Assembly (NCBI GenBank): GCA_937901265.1 | Contig: CALCHA010000610.1 | Coordinates: forward strand, 1-7,367 | Direction of reading: 5' to 3' | Origin: an uncultured Phycisphaerales bacterium | GTDB lineage: Bacteria > Planctomycetota > Phycisphaerae > WQYP01 | DNA: 7,367 bases | Part shown: positions 1 through 4,996 of the stretch, piece after piece | Layout of the letters: the number at the start of each line of letters is the position of its first letter | Numbering within the stretch: the first letter of the stretch is position 1 | The notes under the pieces: generated by a model | Seen by the model: only the letters and a program-made list of their open reading frames with translations | What the model was told of the DNA's origin: nothing | The model's database searches: none | Made by a program: the position numbers and the translations under genes

Positions 1-1246
1 CGTCACCCGCCTGTTCGAAGCACTCGAAGCCCGATCCCTGCTCTCGGCGGCGTTCATTTCGATCGACCCCCCCCACATGGTCACCAATGGCCACCCGCTC
101 CCCGCGACCAGCTTCCCTTCCTCCCTGTCGGCGAGAGACCCCCTGAACCAGCCCGTGGTCGTGGCGGCGCTCAAAGGCATCAATTTCGCCAACCGTTTCT
201 ACGCCGCCGTCCGCTGGGACGATGGTTCGATCAGCCAGGCGACCTTCATCACCATCAGCATCAACGACATGCTGGTGAAGGTCGGGTCTGAACCGATTAC
301 GGCCGGGGTCCACAGCTTCAGCCTGGCCTTCTGGCAACTCACCAGCACCAACCAGGTCGTGAATACCGCCGCCACCACGGGGTATGTCTACGTCGACTAC
401 ACCACCGCCAACGGCACAGCCTTCAACGCCTACGCCGGCCAGTCGCTTTACACCAAGGTGGGCACGGTCAGCGATTCTCTCCCCGATTCGGCCAACAACC
501 AGCAGACCCCCATCACCCTGCCCACGGAAGGCACCAATGGTCCCCTGGGCGATGGCTACAACACCACCTACCGCGCTTCCATTTACTGGGGCGACAACAC
601 CGCGGCCTCTTATGGCATCCTGCGGAAAAACACCTCCAGCGGCAAGTGGGAAATCTGGGGCACGCACACCTATGCGGCCGCCGGCAATTACACCGTGAAG
701 TATGTGCTGGGCGTGACCCCTACCAACCCGCCGGGCGTCCCGGTGTTGGACTTTGTTATGTCTCCGACGCTGGAGATCTCCTACGCCCATGTGCTGTCGG
801 GGGTTCCCTCGGCACCGCTTCTGACGGTGCGCAACACCAAGGTCAACACGCCACTCTCGGGCACCCTCGGCCACATCACGCTCGCGTTCAATAACGCCAA
901 TGCCGACCCCAATTCCGATTTGGCCGACGGCAAAATTCGCCACATCCTGCCGGGCCAGTCACTGGGCCGGGAGATTGCCGTGACCATCAATTGGGGCGAC
1001 AACACCACGCCGACGAATGCCCTGCTGACGGTCAACGCGAGCGGCGGGTGGGACGTCTCGGGTGCCCACACCTACACCGTCGCGGGCCTTTACACCGTGA
1101 CCGTAAAGGCCGCGGTCGTCGGTGCCTACCAGCCCGGCCAGCCCACGCAGTTGATCAGCCTGCCGTCGGGCTACGCCGGCGAAACGTCCTTCAGCCTCCG
1201 GGCAGCAATTGGGTCGGGGAATGACGTCACCACGCTCTTCGGATGA
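1..1246 (+). CDS. Exported PKD-like repeat protein with LEPR-XLL-type motif (5' partial)
   Basis: The frame is open from base 2 to the TGA at 1244-1246, giving about 414 visible residues; the start lies outside the window. The first codons read RLFEALEARSLLSA, a variant of the planctomycete LEPR-XLL motif found near the N-terminus of exported proteins, so the ATG at 77 is probably internal. Counting from that ATG, two clear PKD-like modules follow: WGDN at 171-174 with GTHTY and AGNYTV around 195-207, and WGDN at 306-309 with GAHTY and AGLYTVTV around 329-343. A weaker first copy has RWDDG near 46-50 and AGVHSFSLAF near 76-85. Such beta-sandwich modules usually act as spacers or in binding at the cell surface. 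No catalytic domain, dockerin or membrane anchor is visible, so the exact function is unknown. It converges on the pump gene with a 23-base gap. Confidence 0.82.
   Translation, partial: VTRLFEALEARSLLSAAFISIDPPHMVTNGHPLPATSFPSSLSARDPLNQPVVVAALKGINFANRFYAAVRWDDGSISQATFITISINDMLVKVGSEPITAGVHSFSLAFWQLTSTNQVVNTAATTGYVYVDYTTANGTAFNAYAGQSLYTKVGTVSDSLPDSANNQQTPITLPTEGTNGPLGDGYNTTYRASIYWGDNTAASYGILRKNTSSGKWEIWGTHTYAAAGNYTVKYVLGVTPTNPPGVPVLDFVMSPTLEISYAHVLSGVPSAPLLTVRNTKVNTPLSGTLGHITLAFNNANADPNSDLADGKIRHILPGQSLGREIAVTINWGDNTTPTNALLTVNASGGWDVSGAHTYTVAGLYTVTVKAAVVGAYQPGQPTQLISLPSGYAGETSFSLRAAIGSGNDVTTLFG
587..1081 (+). repeat. Two homologous PKD-like modules, DNA-level core repeat
   Basis: The 15-base string TGGGGCGACAACACC occurs at 587-601 and again at 992-1006, 405 bases (135 codons) apart and in the same frame. 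In both copies a (T/A)HTY motif follows about 25 codons later. This is internal duplication of a protein module, not a mobile repeat. Confidence 0.7.
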
Positions 1247-1252
1247 TTCCCC
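1216..1252. repeat. Inverted repeat at the convergent gene ends (weak terminator candidate)
   Basis: GGGGAAT at 1216-1222 pairs with ATTCCCC at 1246-1252, across a 23-base loop that includes the last codons of the PKD-like gene. It sits where two convergent genes end, a usual place for a bidirectional terminator. The stem is only 7 bp and no T run follows on either strand, so a terminator role is doubtful. Confidence 0.25.
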
Positions 1253-1269
1253 ACGAGGCAGCTGGCGTT

Positions 1270-2868
1270 TCAATGCACGGCCACGGGCCCTTTGGGTGCC
1301 GCCGTCTTTTTGAACAGAAACGCCAGCGGCACCGCCGCAAAGCACAGAATCGCCATCAGCCGAAAGTTCGACACAAACGCCCACAGCGTCGATTGCGTCA
1401 CCAGCTGGTGATAGATCGCGCCGTAGGCCTGCGGAAGCTGCATGCCGTGGGCCGTGAGCTGCTGCAGGTGGGCCGCCGTCTGCTGATCATAAGGCGTGAT
1501 GTGCGCCGCCAGCACGCTCTGATGGCTCTGCGCTTCACGCACCAGCAGCGTCGTCGTCAGCGAGATGCCCACCGACGCCCCGATGTTCCGCAGCAGGTTG
1601 TACAACCCCGTGGCGTTGCCCATCTCTTCGTTTTTCAGCGTCCCGGTGGTCAGCACCGACAGCGGCACAAACAGCATCGAGATCGCCGCCCCGTTGAGAA
1701 TCACCGGCCAGGTGATGTTGCCCGGAGCTACCCCCAGATACACATCCCCCAGCAACCAGGAGGAGTACCCCAGCAGCGCCAGGCCTCCGGCGATCAGGAG
1801 GCGCGAGTCGATGCGCTTCATCAATCGCGAGACCAGCAGAATGGCGGTGATCGAGCCGATGCCGCGCGGCGAAACGGTCAGGCCCGACTGCGTGGCCGTG
1901 TAACCCATGACCCCCTGAAGGAACTCCGGGATGAGCGCGGTGGTGCCATAGAGCACCAGCCCCACGATGGTCACCACCGTAATGCCGATGGCGAAGTTGC
2001 GGTTCTTGATGACCCGCAGGCTGACAATGGGGTCCTTGGCCATGAACTCCCGCAGGATGAAAGCCACGAAGCAGAACACCGAGAGCAGCGTTGCCCAGCG
2101 GATCCAGGAGGCGTTGAACCAGTCCGCCTCCTGCCCCTTGTCGAGGACGATCTGGAACGACGCCAGCCACAACGCCAGCAGCCCGAGGCCCCAGGTGTCG
2201 ATGCGCGTGCGCGGGGCGTTCTTGATGTAGGGAGGATCTTCGATCAGCGACCACACCATGAACAGCGCCAGGATGCCCACCGGCATGTTGATGTAGAAGA
2301 CCCAGCGCCAGGAGTAGTTGTCGGTGATCCAGCCCCCCAGCGTCGGCCCGATGATCGGGGCGAAGACGATGCCCAGCGTGTAGGCGGCCATCGCGGCACC
2401 GCGCTTGATGGGGGGAAAGGATTCGAGCAGGATCGCCTGCGCGATCGGTTGCAGCGCCCCGCCCCCGGCACCCTGGAGAATGCGTGCAGCGATCAGCATC
2501 GGCAGCGTCTGCGCCGCTCCGCACAGGAATGACGCCAGCGTAAAAAGCGCCACACAAAAGAGCAGGAAGTTCTTCCGCCCGAACGTCCGCGACAGCCACC
2601 CCGTCGCCGGCAGCACGATCGCGTTGCTCACCAGGTAGCTCGTGAGCACCCAGGTCGCTTCATCGGTTGACGCGGAAAGCGATCCCGCCATGTGCGGCAG
2701 CGCCACGTTCGCCACCGACGTGTCGAGCACTTCCATGAACGTGCCCAGCATCACCGCGATGGTGATCAGCCAGGGATTGGCTGCTGGCTTCCATTCTGCC
2801 AGCGCCGGCGGTTGGGCGGGAGGGGGAGCGTCAGATTCCTCAGCGGAGGGGGGCAGCGCGATGGCCAT
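1270..2868 (-). CDS. emrB: DHA2-family (EmrB/QacA-type) drug:H+ antiporter, MFS permease
   Basis: A 532-residue inner-membrane proton-driven efflux permease, close to the usual length for 14-helix EmrB/QacA proteins. Visible signatures are the motif-D1 region LDTSVANVALP (residues 48-58, Asp49), motif A GWLSRTFGRK (90-99), the motif-B Arg129 in RILQGAGGGALQP, and motif C in GIVFAPIIGPTLGG (166-179), followed by WRWVFYINMPVG (187-198), typical of this subfamily. The frame extends upstream to an ATG at 2961, but I chose the ATG at 2868: it has AGGG eight bases upstream, the mature-like sequence begins soon after, and the longer version would translate through a terminator-like hairpin. It lies downstream of an EmrA-type adaptor gene on the same strand, so it is probably the pump of a tripartite EmrAB-type system. 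Substrates cannot be told from sequence. The emrB symbol is by family, not proven orthology. Confidence 0.95.
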   Translation of the reverse strand: MAIALPPSAEESDAPPPAQPPALAEWKPAANPWLITIAVMLGTFMEVLDTSVANVALPHMAGSLSASTDEATWVLTSYLVSNAIVLPATGWLSRTFGRKNFLLFCVALFTLASFLCGAAQTLPMLIAARILQGAGGGALQPIAQAILLESFPPIKRGAAMAAYTLGIVFAPIIGPTLGGWITDNYSWRWVFYINMPVGILALFMVWSLIEDPPYIKNAPRTRIDTWGLGLLALWLASFQIVLDKGQEADWFNASWIRWATLLSVFCFVAFILREFMAKDPIVSLRVIKNRNFAIGITVVTIVGLVLYGTTALIPEFLQGVMGYTATQSGLTVSPRGIGSITAILLVSRLMKRIDSRLLIAGGLALLGYSSWLLGDVYLGVAPGNITWPVILNGAAISMLFVPLSVLTTGTLKNEEMGNATGLYNLLRNIGASVGISLTTTLLVREAQSHQSVLAAHITPYDQQTAAHLQQLTAHGMQLPQAYGAIYHQLVTQSTLWAFVSNFRLMAILCFAAVPLAFLFKKTAAPKGPVAVH

Positions 2869-2876
2869 GGGAGTGA

Positions 2877-2880
2877 CCCT
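2877..2880 (-). promoter_or_regulatory. Shine-Dalgarno sequence deciding the pump gene start
   Basis: On the minus strand AGGG lies eight bases before the ATG at 2868. The alternative ATG at 2961 has no purine-rich ribosome site before it. This supports the shorter protein. Confidence 0.55.
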
Positions 2881-2896
2881 GAGCACAAAGTGAAGC

Positions 2897-2960
2897 AAAA
2901 AAGTGGCCACGGATGAACGGGGGAGTTGCCTCCGCCCGCGGGTACAAACATCCGTGGCCA
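2897..2960 (-). terminator. Intrinsic-terminator-like hairpin between adaptor and pump genes
   Basis: On the minus strand, 16 bases after the adaptor stop codon, TGGCCACGGATG (2960-2949) pairs perfectly with CATCCGTGGCCA (2915-2904). After one C comes TTTTTT (2902-2897). The 33-base loop can itself fold: CGGG plus GGAG pairs with CTCC plus CCCG (2918-2925 with 2930-2938, one bulged G). No T run follows on the plus strand, so the signal is oriented with the efflux operon. Its place between two genes that should work together suggests partial termination or attenuation, not a true operon end. Another reading is an mRNA-stabilising stem or a dispersed repeat. Confidence 0.6.
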
Positions 2961-2976
2961 TTGTAAGAGGGGTTGC

Positions 2977-4251
2977 TTACCGGATCACGACGACCGGCTC
3001 AACCGACATCCCCGGCCCGATCAAGTGCTGCTGGTCAGGCCGATCAAACGTGATCTTCACCGGCACGCGCTGCACCACTTTCACATAGTTGCCCGTCGCA
3101 TTTTCCGGGGGCATCAGCGAGAAGTAGGCACCCGATCCCTGCTGGATCGAGTCCACGTGGGCGGAGAATTTCACGCCCGGGTAGGCGTCAACTTTCACTT
3201 CCACCGCCTGGCCCGGCTTCATGTGAGCGAGCTGCGTTTCCTTGAAGTTGGCGGTCACCCACACGTCGGGCTGCACCAGGGCGAAAAGCCCGGGCAACTG
3301 TCCCGGCGCCACATACATGCCCGGCTCGACCGATTTCTTCGTGATCCGCCCATCCGTGGGAGCGACGATTTTGGTGTAGGAGAGATTTAACCGGGCCGTT
3401 TCCACCGCAGCCTGGGCGGCGGTGATCTGGGCCTGGGCGACGGCCACCTGGCCTTCGCGGGCAGCGACGGTCGCGTTGGCCTGAGCGACCTGGGCCTGCG
3501 CGGCGGCCACGATCTTGTGCGCCGCGTCGAGGTTCGCCTGGGCGGTACGGGCGTCGGTCTGCACCTTGCTGAGCTCGATCGCCGACACCACGCCATTCTT
3601 GTTCGCTGCGCTGTACTGCGTGAGGTCCTGCCCGGCACGCTGCGACTCGGCCGCCTTGGCGACTTCGTCCGCTTGTGCCTGAGCCACCTGCGCTTCGGCG
3701 GTGGTGACGCCGGCCTGGGCCTGCACGACCTGCGACCGGGCGGCCAGCAGGTCGGCTTGGGCGGCGCTCAGCTTGCCGGCCGCGGCATCGAGGGCGGCCT
3801 GAAAGTCGCTGGGGTCGAGCTCCACCAGCAGGTCTCCCGCATGCACCTCCTGATTGTCCTTCACCAGCACCCGCTGCACGTGACCGGCGACGCGCGGGGA
3901 GACGGGGGTGACGTGGGCGTCAATGAAGGCGTCGTCGGTGGATTCGTGGGTCTGGGAATAGCTGTAGTAGGACATGCCGTAGGTGGTGGCACCCGCCAGA
4001 GCGGCCACGGCGACGGCTGCGAGGAGCACCCGTTTGACCCAGGCCTTTTTGGCCGGGGCGGAAGGGGTGGCCGTCGTCTTGCGCGGCTGGGGGGTGTGGA
4101 GTTCGGGAAGCTCCAGCTCGACCGCCGGGGAGAGCCGGGCGCTGTCGGGGTTCTCTTTGAGCTGGGGCCCGGCCTCGCGGGCGTGGCCGTTGAGGGTGGG
4201 CCGCGGGGCGAGGCGGTTTTTGCTGGTCGTCAGGGAGAGCGTCGTGGTCAT
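2977..4251 (-). CDS. emrA: EmrA/HlyD-family membrane fusion protein (efflux adaptor)
   Basis: A 424-residue periplasmic adaptor that would link the inner-membrane pump to an outer-membrane channel. A Pro- and charge-rich cytoplasmic N-terminus of about 74 residues precedes one membrane segment (about 75-93, VLLAAVAVAALAGATTYGM). Then comes the EmrA hallmark STDDAFIDAHVTPVSPRVAG (104-123), which begins the lipoyl-like half-domain. A long Ala/Gln-rich coiled coil (about 155-290) follows, then the second lipoyl half IVAPTDGRITKKSVEPG (295-311), a beta-barrel region, and ATGNYVKVVQRVPVKI (385-400), another EmrA signature. The N-terminal extension is longer than I recall for E. coli EmrA. The start is supported by AGGAA nine bases upstream and because the next Met is inside the membrane helix. 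It has its own candidate promoter and operator, 100 bases downstream of the regulator gene and 108 bases upstream of the pump start. The emrA symbol is by family. Confidence 0.95.
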   Translation of the reverse strand: MTTTLSLTTSKNRLAPRPTLNGHAREAGPQLKENPDSARLSPAVELELPELHTPQPRKTTATPSAPAKKAWVKRVLLAAVAVAALAGATTYGMSYYSYSQTHESTDDAFIDAHVTPVSPRVAGHVQRVLVKDNQEVHAGDLLVELDPSDFQAALDAAAGKLSAAQADLLAARSQVVQAQAGVTTAEAQVAQAQADEVAKAAESQRAGQDLTQYSAANKNGVVSAIELSKVQTDARTAQANLDAAHKIVAAAQAQVAQANATVAAREGQVAVAQAQITAAQAAVETARLNLSYTKIVAPTDGRITKKSVEPGMYVAPGQLPGLFALVQPDVWVTANFKETQLAHMKPGQAVEVKVDAYPGVKFSAHVDSIQQGSGAYFSLMPPENATGNYVKVVQRVPVKITFDRPDQQHLIGPGMSVEPVVVIR

Positions 4252-4260
4252 GGGGGGCGT

Positions 4261-4265
4261 TTCCT
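4261..4265 (-). promoter_or_regulatory. Shine-Dalgarno sequence of the adaptor gene
   Basis: AGGAA on the minus strand lies nine bases before the ATG at 4251, at normal spacing, and fixes the start. A run of six C separates the two. Confidence 0.6.
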
Positions 4266-4278
4266 AGTAAGCTACCGT

Positions 4279-4298
4279 ATAGTTAGCATCCTAACTAT
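4279..4298. promoter_or_regulatory. Candidate MarR operator palindrome
   Basis: The minus-strand sequence ATAGTTAGGATGCTAACTAT is a perfect inverted repeat with 8-bp arms and a 4-base spacer, AT-rich against a GC-rich background. MarR dimers typically bind palindromes of about this size. It lies 28-47 bases before the adaptor start codon, over the -10 element of the candidate promoter, where a bound repressor would block RNA polymerase. The regulator gene is immediately upstream, so it is the natural binding protein. That pairing is inferred. Confidence 0.7.
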
Positions 4299-4338
4299 CT
4301 ACGCGACGTTTAGCAAGAGGGATGCAAAGATTTTTTTT
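4288..4338 (-). promoter_or_regulatory. Candidate promoter of the adaptor-pump genes with upstream A tract
   Basis: On the minus strand TTGCTA (4316-4311) and TAGGAT (4293-4288) are separated by 17 bases. Each matches the sigma-70 consensus at four of six positions. An A8 tract (4338-4331) lies about 50-57 bases before the predicted start of transcription, where an UP element would be. Transcription would begin near 4281, leaving a leader of about 30 bases. The -10 hexamer is inside the palindrome at 4279-4298. Confidence 0.45.
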
Positions 4339-4351
4339 AAGGGTGGCGTTA

Positions 4352-4879
4352 TCAGCAGGGGGAGGGGGGGTGGGCGAGGGCGGTCGCGCCGAGCTTCGTC
4401 AGCAATTCAATCAGGCCTTCCTTTTCTGGTTGGGGCAGGCCTTCCATGAGCTGGCGGATCAGCTTGAAGTAGCCGGGCATGATGGTTCCCAGGTCGGTGC
4501 GGCCCTTGTCGGTGAGCCGGACCTGCAGCATGCGGCGGTCGGCGGGGACCGGATCGCGCGCCACCAGCCCCTCGCGCTCCAGCCCATCGAGCAGCCCCGT
4601 CATCGTCGCCCGAGTGACGCCCGAACGCTCCGCCAGGTTGCACGGATTCAGCGGCTCGTCGGGGGTGCGATAAAGGATCATCATCACCGTCCATCGTCCC
4701 TGAGAGAACTTGTGAGCGTGGAGGTAATCTTCGATGGCCGCGAGAATATCGGACGCCACCCGCAGGAGCAGCACGCAGGCGGCCGAGGAGGCGGGATCGA
4801 TCTCCGGATAACGCGTCGCATGGGCGCGGATCGTCTCGTACTTGGGAATGTCCCGGAGGGTGTACATCTGCTTGGCCAT
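4352..4879 (-). CDS. MarR-family transcriptional regulator (EmrR-like)
   Basis: A 175-residue winged helix-turn-helix protein, close to the size I recall for E. coli EmrR/MprA. The DNA-binding part spans about 78-125: the helix-turn-helix is in LAERSGVTRATMTGLLDGLE (82-101), and the wing contains ADRRMLQVRLTDKG (113-126) with the conserved Asp-Arg-Arg. Flanking helices (about 30-58 and 130-168) would form the dimer interface. It is the first gene of the minus-strand cassette, 100 bases upstream of the adaptor gene, and probably represses the pump until a ligand binds. A TATAAT lies seven bases before the ATG and no ribosome site is visible, so the mRNA may be leaderless; a second Met at residue 5 (ATG at 4867) is an alternative. 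The C-terminal codons run through a C-rich tract, so the last few residues are sensitive to indels. The ligand is unknown. Confidence 0.94.
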   Translation of the reverse strand: MAKQMYTLRDIPKYETIRAHATRYPEIDPASSAACVLLLRVASDILAAIEDYLHAHKFSQGRWTVMMILYRTPDEPLNPCNLAERSGVTRATMTGLLDGLEREGLVARDPVPADRRMLQVRLTDKGRTDLGTIMPGYFKLIRQLMEGLPQPEKEGLIELLTKLGATALAHPPSPC

Positions 4880-4886
4880 GATGCGA

Positions 4887-4892
4887 ATTATA
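4887..4892 (-). promoter_or_regulatory. Perfect -10 hexamer of the regulator gene, leaderless arrangement
   Basis: TATAAT on the minus strand ends seven bases before the ATG at 4879, so transcription would begin at or beside the A of the start codon. No clear -35 hexamer is found 16-18 bases upstream, where the sequence is a pyrimidine run. There is no Shine-Dalgarno sequence. Confidence 0.5.
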
Positions 4893-4924
4893 GGGAGGCT
4901 AAGAAGAAAAAAGGGAGCGGATGC

Positions 4925-4963
4925 TCAAATTTTGAAAGCCATGGGCCGCAGTGGTGGTAGACT
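4925..4963 (+). promoter_or_regulatory. Weak candidate promoter of the beta-helix gene
   Basis: TTGAAA (4932-4937) matches the -35 consensus at five of six positions. TGGTAGACT (4955-4963) resembles an extended -10, but the spacer is 20 bases, longer than usual. The palindrome TCAAATTTTGA (4925-4935) overlaps the -35. The 117-base gap 4880-4996 must hold promoters for both divergent genes, and this is the best plus-strand candidate I see. Confidence 0.22.
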
Positions 4964-4982
4964 CGGCATCAGGCTGTTCACG

Positions 4983-4988
4983 AAAGGA
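4983..4988 (+). promoter_or_regulatory. Shine-Dalgarno sequence of the beta-helix gene
   Basis: AAAGGA lies eight bases before the ATG at 4997. A second in-frame ATG at 4988 overlaps this site and is therefore too close to use it, so 4997 is preferred. Confidence 0.65.
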
Positions 4989-4996
4989 TGTTGTCC

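Noticed and set aside
1222..1229. TGACGTCA palindrome
   Set aside because: An 8-bp palindrome inside the coding end of the PKD-like gene, with no promoter nearby. Chance is the simplest explanation.
1243..2532. 429-codon plus-strand open frame, Arg/Gln/His-rich
   Set aside because: It is antisense to the pump gene, whose protein has clear MFS motifs. Its low-complexity Arg/His/Gln composition is typical of the wrong strand of GC-rich coding DNA.
3517..4449. 310-codon plus-strand open frame, Gly/Arg-rich
   Set aside because: It lies antisense to the adaptor gene and crosses the intergenic operator region. It shows no recognisable domain, while the minus strand has full EmrA signatures.
4638..4642. 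Cys80 of the regulator, same residue number as the copper-sensing Cys80 of E. coli MarR
   Set aside because: Here it lies just before the helix-turn-helix (NPCNLAERSG), whereas in E. coli MarR it sits after the recognition helix (LVCKGW). The shared number is coincidence.
4888..4902. Possible second, degenerate MarR site over the regulator's -10 (TTAxAG...CTAA)
   Set aside because: The half-sites match the 4279-4298 palindrome only in TAG and CTA, with a 5-base instead of 4-base spacer. This is too weak to call.
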